A DNA stretch of 64,000 bases from Sulfurimonas sp. (lineage in GTDB: Bacteria > Campylobacterota > Campylobacteria > Campylobacterales > Sulfurimonadaceae): assembly GCF_028714975.1 (NCBI RefSeq), contig NZ_JAQTLH010000003.1, positions 62,001 to 126,000 on the forward strand, written 5' to 3'. The position numbers and the translations under genes were made by a program. This document shows, piece after piece, positions 17,021 to 27,415 of this stretch. Below the pieces are notes generated by a model, which was not told where the DNA came from, did not search any database, and saw nothing but the letters and a program-made list of their open reading frames with translations. Within the stretch, counting starts at the first letter, position 1; every line of letters starts with the position of its first letter.

Positions 17021-18625
17021 ATGGTAACAGTACAAAATTTAGTTATGCGTTACGGAAATAGAGTTCTATTTCAAGACATAAACCTTAAACTTGACCGTCA
17101 TAAAAGATATGGTCTTATCGGTGCAAACGGTGCCGGAAAAACAACATTTTTAAAAATACTCAGCGGTCAGATAAAAGAGTATGAGGGTGAAATTATTATC
17201 CCAAAAACAAATAAAGTCGGTGTTTTAGGACAAAATCAATATGCCTATGAGGACTTTACGATTGCCGATGCTGTTTTATACGGAAACAAAAGACTCTATG
17301 ATGCGATTAAAGAGAAAGAAGAAATCTATGCAACGGGTGATTTTGAAGACGATGCGGTAAATGACCGTCTTGCAGAGCTGGAAGTTATCTGCGTTGAAGA
17401 AGATCCGACTTACGAGTATGATGTAAATATTGCAAAAATCCTAGAAAATGTAGGTATTCCTGCAAGCAAGCATAACGACCTTATGAGCACGCTTGACAGT
17501 GCTGATAAATTTAAAGTTCTTTTAGCGCAAGTTTTATATCCAAAACCCGATGTTTTATTTCTTGATGAGCCAACGAATAACCTTGATATCCAAACTATCA
17601 GCTGGTTAGAGCATGAACTTCAACGCCATGAAGGCACAATGGTAGTAATTTCACACGATAGACACTTTCTAAACTCGGTAGTTACAAATATTTTGGATGT
17701 TGATTATCAAAAAATCCGTGAGTTTACGGGTAACTATGATGATTGGTATATTGCCGCAAATGTTATAGCAAAGCAGCAAGAGCTAAATAACGCTAAAAAA
17801 GAGAAAGAAAAAGAGCAGCTAGAAGCTTTCGTTCGCCGTTTTAGTGCAAATGCCTCAAAAGCAAAACAGGCGACTTCAAGACAAAAGCAGCTTGACAAAC
17901 TTGTAATTGATGATATAAAACCATCTTCAAGAAGAGACCCGAGTATCGTATTTAAACCAAAGAGAGTTATGGGGGATGAGGCATTAAATATCATCAACAT
18001 AAACCACTCTTACGGCGATAATGAAGTTTTAAAAAATATAAGTTTAAAATTTGAGCCGGATGAAAAAGTTGCACTAATCGGACCAAACGGTGCCGGTAAA
18101 ACAACACTTTTAAAAATAATCATGGAAGAGATGAAGCCCTCTAGCGGAGAGATTCATTGGGGTGCTACGATTGAGAACAGCTACTTCCCGCAAGATACGG
18201 CAGATATCATCAAAGGTGAAGGAACTCTATACGACTGGCTTAGAGGATTTGATCCAAAACGAGATATTGCAGAGATTAGAAACTGTTTGGGACGTATGCT
18301 TTTTAGCGGTGAGCAGCAAGAAAAATCTGTTGTAAGTATCTCAGGCGGTGAAAAACATAGAATGATGCTAAGTAAAATGATGCTTGAGGGCGGAAACTTT
18401 TTAGTTTTAGATGAGCCTTCAAACCACCTTGACCTTGAAGCAATCGTTGCCCTTGGCGAAGCTCTTTACAATTTTAAAGGTAATGTTATCTGTGTATCAC
18501 ATGACCGTGAACTTTTAGATGCATTTGCAAATCGTGTTATAGAACTTAGAGCAGACGGTACTTATGTTGACTTCAAAGGCTCTTACGAAGAGTTTGTAGA
18601 AGCTAAAGAAAATGGACAAATATAA
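17021..18625 (+). CDS. ABC-F family ATPase (YbiT-like)
   Basis: 534 residues with two ATP-binding domains and no membrane segment. Walker A motifs are GANGAGKTT (about 36-44) and GPNGAGKTT (about 355-363), Walker B/LDEPTNNLD and LDEPSNHLD, and an intact signature SGGEKHRM in the second domain; the first domain's signature is degenerate as in E. coli YbiT. The linker (about 245-300) is rich in K/E and holds the FVRRFSANASKAKQATSRQKQLDK segment typical of YbiT. ABC-F proteins act on the ribosome E site. Its stop overlaps the start of the next gene by 14 bp, suggesting coupling. Confidence 0.9.
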   Translation: MVTVQNLVMRYGNRVLFQDINLKLDRHKRYGLIGANGAGKTTFLKILSGQIKEYEGEIIIPKTNKVGVLGQNQYAYEDFTIADAVLYGNKRLYDAIKEKEEIYATGDFEDDAVNDRLAELEVICVEEDPTYEYDVNIAKILENVGIPASKHNDLMSTLDSADKFKVLLAQVLYPKPDVLFLDEPTNNLDIQTISWLEHELQRHEGTMVVISHDRHFLNSVVTNILDVDYQKIREFTGNYDDWYIAANVIAKQQELNNAKKEKEKEQLEAFVRRFSANASKAKQATSRQKQLDKLVIDDIKPSSRRDPSIVFKPKRVMGDEALNIININHSYGDNEVLKNISLKFEPDEKVALIGPNGAGKTTLLKIIMEEMKPSSGEIHWGATIENSYFPQDTADIIKGEGTLYDWLRGFDPKRDIAEIRNCLGRMLFSGEQQEKSVVSISGGEKHRMMLSKMMLEGGNFLVLDEPSNHLDLEAIVALGEALYNFKGNVICVSHDRELLDAFANRVIELRADGTYVDFKGSYEEFVEAKENGQI

Positions 18626-19451
18626 AGATTTTTTAGGGCTGGGGATTGCAGGCAACTTTGCTCTGCATCTTGCCCAAGCCGGTGAGCTGGAAGATTTTAA
18701 AGAGATTATCACCGCCGATGAAGCATCTCCAAAAGGGATGTTTCCTTTTTATCTGCCAAAGCGTGTTGATGAAGCGAAAGATATTTTAAACACCTACCCT
18801 CTCTCAAGCTCCACTATCAAACTGCCATATCAAAGTGTTAATGTTCAAGCTGAACCGGAAGTTGCTCTTATCTGCGATTTTGTGTATGAAAACAACAGAC
18901 TCTCAAAGATAATCCCGACTCATTTTGGAGCATATAACGACTGTTCTATAAGAGTTGCGGGAGCTAGCAAAATCAGTGATAAAAAAAACTGGGGCGAAAA
19001 TTCTAAAGGAGTGAGCGAAAACCTTATCCAAATAGACAGGTTTGATGGCGGCGGGATTATGGATAGTTACTCGATATGCAGTTTTTTAAAAAGAGATAAT
19101 GAAATCCATGCTTACGGGGAGGATGTAGAACTTAGCGGCTACAGCTACTTCTACGAAAAACTGCTTGATTGGATGGTAAATCAGATAAACACCCAAGAAG
19201 ATTTCGGACCTCTTGAGCCTCTAAGCGAATACATTTTGAGATGTGAAAATCCGACAAAAGCTATCATCAGCATCGGCGCAACAAGATATACTCACTACGG
19301 CGAAACCACATTCTTAAAAAATGGCGATGAGATAATCATAGCAGTCTATAACAGAGCAAAAACAACATCACAAAATATCTTAAAGAGCATAGAGGATGAG
19401 AGTTATAACCTCTTGGATGCAAGTATCTTAAGACAAAAAGTTCTCTCATGA
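18612..19451 (+). CDS. Hypothetical protein with FAH-like features
   Basis: 279 residues, soluble. The segment AEPEVALICDF ... IPTHFGAYNDCSIR (about 77-115) resembles the metal-site region of fumarylacetoacetate-hydrolase-fold proteins (an acidic ExE/A pattern followed by a GxTxxND-like turn). The protein otherwise looks like a Campylobacterota-specific family (I associate it with DUF5718, from memory). Reaction unknown. Start ATG 18612 lies inside the ABC-F gene; the stop overlaps the next ATG in ATGA (19448-19451), so three genes in a row are translationally linked. Confidence 0.6.
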   Translation: MDKYKDFLGLGIAGNFALHLAQAGELEDFKEIITADEASPKGMFPFYLPKRVDEAKDILNTYPLSSSTIKLPYQSVNVQAEPEVALICDFVYENNRLSKIIPTHFGAYNDCSIRVAGASKISDKKNWGENSKGVSENLIQIDRFDGGGIMDSYSICSFLKRDNEIHAYGEDVELSGYSYFYEKLLDWMVNQINTQEDFGPLEPLSEYILRCENPTKAIISIGATRYTHYGETTFLKNGDEIIIAVYNRAKTTSQNILKSIEDESYNLLDASILRQKVLS

Positions 19452-19792
19452 GCAGAGGCAAAAAACTAGATATTTTCATCGGTGCAGAGATAGAAGATGG
19501 ATGGGCAAAGGTTGAGTCACCTAAAAAAACAGATATATCAGACGAGATTTTAGAACCGCAAAAGCACTTTTTGGTTTTTAAAAAAGAAAAAAGAAGAGGA
19601 AAAACAGTAACCCTTGTCGGCGAATTTCATCTAAGCCAAAATGATTCGGAAACGATATTAAAGAGTTTGAAAAAAAAGCTCGGCTGCGGCGGCACTCTTA
19701 AAGACGGATGGATGGAGTTTCAAGGTGAACTCAAAGAGAAGCTTAGAATTTTGCTTGTAGAGAGTGGTTTTAGATTTAAACACGGACATTGA
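19448..19792 (+). CDS. SUI1/YciH-family translation factor-like protein
   Basis: 114 residues with the C-terminal SUI1 (eIF1-like) domain: KRRGKTVTLVGEF (about 50-62), then LKKKLGCGGTLKDGWMEFQGE (about 77-97) and a basic end. Bacterial YciH proteins influence start-codon fidelity; whether all do is uncertain. Overlaps the preceding gene by 4 bp and ends the ABC-F operon, which places two translation-linked proteins (ABC-F and SUI1) in one unit. Confidence 0.88.
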   Translation: MSRGKKLDIFIGAEIEDGWAKVESPKKTDISDEILEPQKHFLVFKKEKRRGKTVTLVGEFHLSQNDSETILKSLKKKLGCGGTLKDGWMEFQGELKEKLRILLVESGFRFKHGH

Positions 19793-19811
19793 TTTTTAAT
19801 AATGCTATAAA

Positions 19812-19835
19812 TTTTAGTATATAATACTACTAAAA
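19812..19835 (+). promoter_or_regulatory. gdhA promoter with palindrome over the -10
   Basis: TATAAT (19820-19825) lies 36 bp before the gdhA start. It sits inside an inverted repeat, TTTTAGTA (19812-19819) and TACTAAAA (19828-19835), so a bound repressor would cover the -10 box. Confidence 0.5.
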
Positions 19836-19845
19836 GCCTAGTTAA

Positions 19846-21213
<1,368 letters not shown>

Positions 21214-21230
21214 AGCATCAGGTGTAAATT

Positions 21231-22487
21231 TTATGCACTGGCTTCTTCTATGATATGCGGAGTTGCCGTGCTAACATTTGTAGTTATATCGTATCCGTCT
21301 CTTCCATTCTCTTTTGCACTATAGAGCATCTCATCAGCACGACTTATTAGCACTTCTTCATCAAGTGCTTCGTCAGCTATACAACAAGCTACACCGATAG
21401 AGACGGTCAGAAATTCATTAACCTTAGAACCTTTATGCTCTATTTTGCTATCTCTTACCACATCACAAATATTGGCAGCAACCGTTGCACTGTCTGATTC
21501 TGATGTTTCGCTAAGTAACACTCCAAACTCTTCTCCGCCAAGCCGAAATATAAAATCACTAGGACGGTTAAGTGCATCTTTTAAAATTTTTGCAACACTC
21601 TTAAGGGCGATATCGCCCTCTATGTGCCCATATGTGTCGTTATATTGTTTAAAATAGTCAATATCAAGCATCATAAAAGTTATATAACTGTGAGTTCTTT
21701 TTGCTCTTCTTATCTCTCTCTCATATATAAGATTAAAATATCTTCTATTGTAGAGTCCCGTTAAAGAGTCCGTATATGAAGCATTTTCTAACTTTTTATT
21801 AGCTATTTTCAATTTTTTCGTGGTTATTTCAAGAGTCGTTTGATCATTTTTAATACTCTTAAATACATAATATGAGATTATCATAACACCAAAAATTACA
21901 ATAACCAATACGGCACCTACTTTTAACAAAATCGAGTCGTATAAATTTAAAAAATTTTTTCTCTCATACTTGGCAATATCAATTTCATACTCAATCAACT
22001 TACTTACCACTTTATGAATATGCGTAATTCTCTCCTCAAAATTGCTAATTGACAAATCTTTAATGTTATTTCCAACTGCGAGTGCATCTAGTATCTTAAA
22101 AAAATAATCGTTTGTTGCTTTTATTTCTGCCGCGGTATACTCTACATATGAAAACTCTTCATATCTTTTAAAATGCGACTCATAATTTTTCCACTCTTTA
22201 TTGATTGTATCTATTGCAGTTTTTATTTGTGCTTTTATCTCATACGCATTTACTTCGGAGTGCTTGGCTTTGTAAATCGTACTTGCTAAATTTCCGTGAT
22301 ATGTTTGAAGAATGGTACTTAGTTCAATAACCGGAACAAGAGAGCCGAAATATAGCGAATCTAAATTTTTTTTCATAGAGTTTAAATTTATCGTACCCAT
22401 AACCCCTATAATAACAAGTCCGATAGTTACGATTATAAATATAAATAAAAGTTTGCTCTTTAGCTTTAAAGCTTCTATAAAATTCAT
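21231..22487 (-). CDS. Membrane-bound diguanylate cyclase
   Basis: 418 residues: transmembrane helix (about 11-31), periplasmic four-helix-bundle-like sensor (about 32-185) similar to the 4HB domain of chemoreceptors, second transmembrane helix (about 188-208), short coiled coil, then GGDEF domain (about 245-400). The active site is RLGGEEF and the inhibitory I-site RPSD lies just in front at the usual spacing, so the enzyme should make cyclic-di-GMP and be feedback-inhibited. No HAMP domain is obvious. Monocistronic, divergent from the Crp/Fnr regulator gene. Confidence 0.9.
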   Translation of the reverse strand: MNFIEALKLKSKLLFIFIIVTIGLVIIGVMGTINLNSMKKNLDSLYFGSLVPVIELSTILQTYHGNLASTIYKAKHSEVNAYEIKAQIKTAIDTINKEWKNYESHFKRYEEFSYVEYTAAEIKATNDYFFKILDALAVGNNIKDLSISNFEERITHIHKVVSKLIEYEIDIAKYERKNFLNLYDSILLKVGAVLVIVIFGVMIISYYVFKSIKNDQTTLEITTKKLKIANKKLENASYTDSLTGLYNRRYFNLIYEREIRRAKRTHSYITFMMLDIDYFKQYNDTYGHIEGDIALKSVAKILKDALNRPSDFIFRLGGEEFGVLLSETSESDSATVAANICDVVRDSKIEHKGSKVNEFLTVSIGVACCIADEALDEEVLISRADEMLYSAKENGRDGYDITTNVSTATPHIIEEASA

Positions 22488-22637
22488 CTAACTCCCTAAA
22501 ATACATCCTAAAACTAAAGCAAACACTATGCCAAATATAAAAATTATTTTTAAAAAAAGTATCTTTTATGATAAAATACCCGATATATAAATTGAGTTTC
22601 GCAAGAACTCTATTAAAAAAGAAGCCAAACGACAGTT

Positions 22638-23303
22638 ATGAATGAAAAATTAAATTTTATAAAACAACTATCTTTTTTCAACTCCCTCGATAGTGAAAAA
22701 TTAAATCTTATAAATAGCATGTCAAAAATAATCACTCATCCGAAGAACTCAATACTCTATTATGAAAATGATATAAACAATAAAATATTTTTTTTAGTAT
22801 CCGGTCTTTTAAAAGTATATAAAATAGATAAATTTGAAAATGAAATTTTTCTCTACTATATACACAAAAACTCTCTTATTTCCGAACTCACTACACTAGA
22901 TAATGATATGATACGCTGCTTTTCAAATGCCGAATTTATGGAAGAGAGCGTTGTTTTAGAGGTTGATTTTTCAGAGTTCAAAGCAGAATTTTTATCCAAG
23001 AATATATTAAACAATGAATTTATAAATGAGATACTGCTAAAAACCCAGCAGCTTCACTGCGTCGTAAACAGAGAGTTAGTTTTTGATGCAACTGCAAAAG
23101 TTGCTTTTTCTCTATGCGATGACTTGGAGATGTTTAACTCACTCAAAAGACATGAAGTCTCTTTTATGCTCCATATCCAGCCCGAAACTCTTTCTAGGGT
23201 TTTAAACAAACTAAAAAGAAGTGCCATAATTGATATTGAAAATTCTAATATTGTAATCCTAGACAAAAAAATGCTACAAAATATATACAGAGGCGATGCA
23301 TAA
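22638..23303 (+). CDS. Crp/Fnr-family transcriptional regulator
   Basis: 221 residues: cyclic-nucleotide-like beta-barrel (about 10-120), dimer helix, and winged HTH (about 150-215). The recognition helix reads QPETLSRVLNKL, with the E-x-x-S-R arrangement that in FNR reads TTGA half-sites. There is no N-terminal cysteine cluster, so it is not an FNR-type Fe-S sensor; only three scattered cysteines are present. Its stop overlaps the start of the NarX-like sensor by 1 bp, and napA lies downstream with a TTGA-N6-TCAA site in its promoter. Probable regulator of nap, responding to nitrate, nitric oxide or redox through an unknown ligand. Confidence 0.85.
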   Translation: MNEKLNFIKQLSFFNSLDSEKLNLINSMSKIITHPKNSILYYENDINNKIFFLVSGLLKVYKIDKFENEIFLYYIHKNSLISELTTLDNDMIRCFSNAEFMEESVVLEVDFSEFKAEFLSKNILNNEFINEILLKTQQLHCVVNRELVFDATAKVAFSLCDDLEMFNSLKRHEVSFMLHIQPETLSRVLNKLKRSAIIDIENSNIVILDKKMLQNIYRGDA

Positions 23304-24310
23304 TGATAAAATCAAACAAAATAAGTACAAAAATCAAACTCATAGGTGCATTGCTAATATTTTTAATGGCAAGCGTAATAGCAACGACCATATATCTAAA
23401 TCAACAAAATATCAAAGATGCTCTACTTATAAACATCGCGGGCAAGCAAAGAATGTTAACTCAAAAGATAGTAAAAAACATCTTCTACACACACTATAAC
23501 TCCTTAAAAGATTTTCATGAGCTAGATGAAGCGTGTAATGAGTTTATAGATGGATTAAACACCTTAAGACACGGTAATCAAGGCAAAGGTATACTTGTAG
23601 TACCGACATATGAGATATCTAACAAACTCTTAGAAGTCGGCGAACTTTGGGGGAATTTTTACAAAGATGTCGAAGAGTTTAAAAAGCTCTCAAACTCAAA
23701 CGATGAAAAAACAAAAGAGCTTGAAAAAATCATTGCTTCAATATACAAAAATAATACCGTACTATTAAATAATGTTGATAAACTTGTAACCATGTACACA
23801 AATTACAGCGAAGATAAAACCAACTTTATCAAAAGTTTTCAATACTCATCAGGAGCCATACTTTTCATACTTTTCATATACTCGCTATTACAGTTAAAAT
23901 CTATAGAGTCGCACGTTGATTCATTTATGCAGTACTCAAAAATGCTTGTAAACAATGAAGATATATCAAACTTAGTCCCGTTAAAAGTCGAAGCTGAAAG
24001 CGAAAGCGAAATAGTTGAAGTCAGCGATACCATAAACTGCTTTATCAAAAAGATAAACTCTGCCGTAGATTACTCAAATGAAGCACTGCTTCAATCACAA
24101 AAAGCCTCGTCCAAGCTTGAAGAGCTAACCGATGAGTTTGACACGATTTTAGATGAACTAAAAGACAAATCATTGGCATTTAAACATCTAAATAACAGCG
24201 AAGACATGGTTATAGAATCAACCGAAGAGCTAATGAATTCAACAAAAAAACTCTCAAATTTGAAAAAAGAGTTAGACAAACTTATCAAAAGTTGTCAAGA
24301 GCTTAAATAA
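23303..24310 (+). CDS. NarX/PilJ-type nitrate sensor protein without output domain
   Basis: 335 residues: transmembrane helix (about 12-31), a periplasmic domain opening with the P-box-like NIAGKQRMLTQKI (44-56) that in NarX/PilJ-type sensors binds nitrate or nitrite, a second transmembrane helix (about 178-197), a HAMP-like stretch, and a long cytoplasmic coiled coil (about 250-335). No kinase, GGDEF or chemoreceptor hairpin follows; the protein ends in the coiled coil. Translationally coupled to the Crp/Fnr gene and directly upstream of napA. It may signal by contact with that regulator or with a chemoreceptor. The P-box assignment is by eye. Confidence 0.7.
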   Translation: MIKSNKISTKIKLIGALLIFLMASVIATTIYLNQQNIKDALLINIAGKQRMLTQKIVKNIFYTHYNSLKDFHELDEACNEFIDGLNTLRHGNQGKGILVVPTYEISNKLLEVGELWGNFYKDVEEFKKLSNSNDEKTKELEKIIASIYKNNTVLLNNVDKLVTMYTNYSEDKTNFIKSFQYSSGAILFILFIYSLLQLKSIESHVDSFMQYSKMLVNNEDISNLVPLKVEAESESEIVEVSDTINCFIKKINSAVDYSNEALLQSQKASSKLEELTDEFDTILDELKDKSLAFKHLNNSEDMVIESTEELMNSTKKLSNLKKELDKLIKSCQELK

Positions 24311-24401
24311 TAAAAATTTCAAAAGCTTATTTTTATCTTAAATGTTACTTATGTAAACTTTTTTTAAAAAAAATCAAATTTAAGTGGCAAAAACTGTCAA
24401 T

Positions 24402-24444
24402 TTGACTCAAGTCAAAGATTTTAAAAGCCCTAAAGTGATATTAT
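24402..24444 (+). promoter_or_regulatory. napA promoter with FNR-type palindrome at about -42
   Basis: TTGACTCAAGTCAA (24402-24415) is a perfect TTGA-N6-TCAA FNR-type site. An extended -10, TG-A-TATTAT (24436-24444), predicts a start near 24451, placing the palindrome centre about 42 bp upstream, the class II activator position. GTCAA just before (24396-24400) pairs with the left half TTGAC, giving an overlapping second palindrome. The leader is about 84 nt and contains a small hairpin TAGTT/AACTA (24486-24499). Confidence 0.65.
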
Positions 24445-24534
24445 AAATCTGTTAATGGACACCTTAACAAAATATCGAGATGTAGTAGTTGCATAACTAT
24501 TATGTTTTAAAAAAATTATCATATAGGAGAAAAT

Positions 24535-27357
24535 ATGTCACTTTCAAGAAGAGAATTTCTTAAAAGTTCAGCAGCAGCATCTGCAGCAGCAGCGATTGGT
24601 ATGAGTGTACCGGTAGAGCTAGAAGCAGCGGCAGCAGAGGCTGAATGCGACTGGAGATGGGACAAGGCAGCTTGTCGTTTCTGTGGTACGGGTTGTGGAA
24701 TTATGATGGCAACAAAAAACGGTAAAATCGTTGCTGTTAAAGGGGACCCAGCTGCGCCGGTAAATCGTGGTCTTAACTGTATTAAAGGGTATTTTAATGC
24801 TAAAATCATGTACGGTGCGGATAGACTTACTCAACCGTTATTAAGAGTTGATGCAAACGGCAAATTTGACAAAAAAGGTAAATTTGCTCCTGTATCATGG
24901 GAAAGAGCTTTTGATGAGATGGAACTTAACATCAAAAAAGCACTTAAATCAGGCGGACCGGAAGCTGTCGGTGTATTTGCATCAGGTCAATACACAATCA
25001 TGGAAGGTTATACGGCTCTAAAAATGATGAAGGGCGGATTCCGTTCTAACGCTATCGACCCGAATGCTCGTCACTGTATGGCATCTGCGGTTGTTGGTTT
25101 TTATCAAACATTTGGTGTGGATGAGCCTTCAGGTTGTTATGATGATATCGAACTTACAGATACAATCGTAGCTTGGGGTTCAAACATGGCAGAGATGCAC
25201 CCGATCCTATGGTCTCGTGTAACTGACAGAAAACTATCAGATCCAAACAGAGTAAAAGTTGTATCTATCCAAACTTATACTCACAGAACTTCTGACTTAG
25301 CAGATATCGAAATAATCTTCTCTCCAAATACAGACGGTGCTCTATGGAACTATGTTGCTAGAGAAATCGTTATGAGAGATGCTGCTGAAAAAATTATCGA
25401 CTGGGATTTCGTTAAGAAACATATGATTTTTGCTGCAGGTCCTGTAAATATCGGTTACGGTATGAGAAGAAGCGATGAGAAATCTGTAAAAGAGGGTAAA
25501 TATACAGCTCTTGAGATGGAAACAGTTTCTAAAGAGATGAGTAAAAAAGTTTCTGCTAAAGAAGCACCTGCATTGGTACCGTACGGTTACAAAGAGGGTG
25601 ATGTTATGACGAATGTTCCTGGTCACTTAGGGCACTGGGAAATTTCATTTGAAGATTATAAAAAATCTTTAGAGCCTTATACACTTGATTACACTGCTAA
25701 AATCGTAAAAGGTGATCCAGATGAAAAGATCGAAGATTTTAAAAAGAAACTTCAAGCATTAGCAAACCTTTACATCGAAAAAGGTAGAAAAGTAGTATCT
25801 TTCTGGACAATGGGTATGAATCAACATACTCGCGGTACATGGGTAAATACACTTTCATACAATGTTCACTTCTTACTAAACAAGCAAGCTAATCCTGGTG
25901 ATGGAGCATTCTCATTAACAGGTCAACCTTCTGCTTGCGGTACTGCTCGTGAAGTCGGTACATTTACACACAGACTTCCTGCCGATATGATGGTAGAGAA
26001 TCCTGCACACAGAAAAATTACTGAAAACAAATGGATGGTTCCAGAAGGAACGCTAAATCCTGTCGGCGTACAACACATCATGAAAATTCACCGTGATATC
26101 GAAGACGGTTTAATCAAATTTGCATGGGTAAATGTTTGTAACCCTTACCAAGATACTGCATCTGCTCACCACTGGATTAATGCGGCGAGAGAGATGGATA
26201 ACTTCATCGTAACTTCTGATGGATACCCTGGTATTTCTGCAAAAGTTTCTGACCTTATCTTACCGTCTGCTATGATTTATGAGAAGTGGGGCGGATACGG
26301 TAATGCTGAGAGAAGAACTCAACTTTGGAGACAACAAGTAATTCCTGTCGGAGATGCTATGAGTGATACATGGCAATGGGTTGAACTTTCAAAAAGATTT
26401 ACGGTTAAAGATGTTTGGGGCGGATATGCACCGTCAGGTCCAAGAAAAGAAGCTCTTCCAAGCATGATAGAAAAAGCAAAAGCAATGGGATATAACGAAA
26501 ACACTACAATGTTTGAGATTCTATTTGCTAACGATATCGCAAAATCATATAAACTTGACCAAAATGATCCGATTCAAAAAGGATATGACAATACTGAAGG
26601 TTACGGAGACAGCAGAAAAGTTGTAGGAAGTGACGGGAAAGTATTTGAAGGTTACGGTTTCTTTATTCAAAAATATCTTTTCGAAGAGTATGCTGCGTTT
26701 ACTCGCGGACACGGGCATGACCTTGCACCGTTTGATATGTACCATAAAGTTCGCGGTCTTAAATGGCCGGTTGTTGACGGTAAAGAGACTCAATGGAGAT
26801 TTAATGTTAAGTATGACCCGTATGCAGCTAAAGCAGCTAAAGATAGCGGCAACTCACATGCATTCTACGGAACTCTTGCTAAAAAATTAAAAAGCGGTAG
26901 CTTAACAGGCGTCAATAAAGACAGTGAAGAAAAACCGTTAACTAACAAAGCTAAAATATTTGCTCGTCCTTACATGGATCCACCGGAAATGCCGGATGCA
27001 AACTACGATACTTGGTTATGTACAGGTCGTGTACTAGAGCACTGGCATTCAGGAACTATGACTATGCGTGTACCTGAACTTTATCGTGCCGTTCCTGAAG
27101 CTCTATGTTATATGCATCCAAAAGACGCAGAAGCTAAAGATCTTAAACAAGGCGGTTCGTGCTGGGTAGAATCTCGTCGCGGCAAAGTAAAAGCAAGGGT
27201 TGAGACTCGTGGTAGAAATAGACCTCCAAGAGGTTTAGTGTTTGTTCCATGGTTTGATGAAAAAGTATTTATCAACAAAGTATGTTTAGATGCGACATGT
27301 CCAATGTCAAAACAGACAGACTTTAAAAAATGTGCTGTAAAAATTTACAAAGCATAA
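24535..27357 (+). CDS. napA: Periplasmic nitrate reductase catalytic subunit NapA
   Basis: 940-residue molybdenum enzyme that reduces nitrate to nitrite in the periplasm, using electrons from NapB or NapGH. Twin-arginine signal SRREFLK (4-10) with an Ala-rich core. The [4Fe-4S] cluster cysteines are C47, C50, C54 and C82. The molybdenum-ligand cysteine is C181 in ARHCMAS. It is longer than the E. coli enzyme (about 830), as in other Campylobacterota NapA. GGAGAAAAT precedes ATG 24535. First gene of napAGHBFLD; NapD is the expected signal-peptide chaperone. Confidence 0.97.
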   Translation: MSLSRREFLKSSAAASAAAAIGMSVPVELEAAAAEAECDWRWDKAACRFCGTGCGIMMATKNGKIVAVKGDPAAPVNRGLNCIKGYFNAKIMYGADRLTQPLLRVDANGKFDKKGKFAPVSWERAFDEMELNIKKALKSGGPEAVGVFASGQYTIMEGYTALKMMKGGFRSNAIDPNARHCMASAVVGFYQTFGVDEPSGCYDDIELTDTIVAWGSNMAEMHPILWSRVTDRKLSDPNRVKVVSIQTYTHRTSDLADIEIIFSPNTDGALWNYVAREIVMRDAAEKIIDWDFVKKHMIFAAGPVNIGYGMRRSDEKSVKEGKYTALEMETVSKEMSKKVSAKEAPALVPYGYKEGDVMTNVPGHLGHWEISFEDYKKSLEPYTLDYTAKIVKGDPDEKIEDFKKKLQALANLYIEKGRKVVSFWTMGMNQHTRGTWVNTLSYNVHFLLNKQANPGDGAFSLTGQPSACGTAREVGTFTHRLPADMMVENPAHRKITENKWMVPEGTLNPVGVQHIMKIHRDIEDGLIKFAWVNVCNPYQDTASAHHWINAAREMDNFIVTSDGYPGISAKVSDLILPSAMIYEKWGGYGNAERRTQLWRQQVIPVGDAMSDTWQWVELSKRFTVKDVWGGYAPSGPRKEALPSMIEKAKAMGYNENTTMFEILFANDIAKSYKLDQNDPIQKGYDNTEGYGDSRKVVGSDGKVFEGYGFFIQKYLFEEYAAFTRGHGHDLAPFDMYHKVRGLKWPVVDGKETQWRFNVKYDPYAAKAAKDSGNSHAFYGTLAKKLKSGSLTGVNKDSEEKPLTNKAKIFARPYMDPPEMPDANYDTWLCTGRVLEHWHSGTMTMRVPELYRAVPEALCYMHPKDAEAKDLKQGGSCWVESRRGKVKARVETRGRNRPPRGLVFVPWFDEKVFINKVCLDATCPMSKQTDFKKCAVKIYKA

Positions 27358-27368
27358 TTTATTAAATT

Positions 27369-27415
27369 AAAGGAGAAGTAGTTTTTGGTTTATAAAAAAC
27401 TACTTATACGAAATG
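27369..27415 (+). promoter_or_regulatory. Hairpin between Shine-Dalgarno and napG start (split ribosome site)
   Basis: AAAGGAG (27369-27375) is a near-perfect Shine-Dalgarno but lies 37 nt before the napG ATG. Exactly between them is a perfect 11-bp stem, AAGTAGTTTTT (27376-27386) / AAAAACTACTT (27395-27405), with an 8-nt loop. If folded, the Shine-Dalgarno would be 7 nt from ATG 27413. No other ribosome site or in-frame start exists here. No U-tract follows, so it is not a terminator. Comparable split sites are known in phage T4 genes 25 and 38. Confidence 0.6.

Noticed and set aside
27376-27405. Hairpin between napA and napG considered as a terminator
   Set aside because: No U-tract follows the stem and five or more nap genes lie downstream in tight order; the spacing to Shine-Dalgarno and ATG fits a split ribosome site better.
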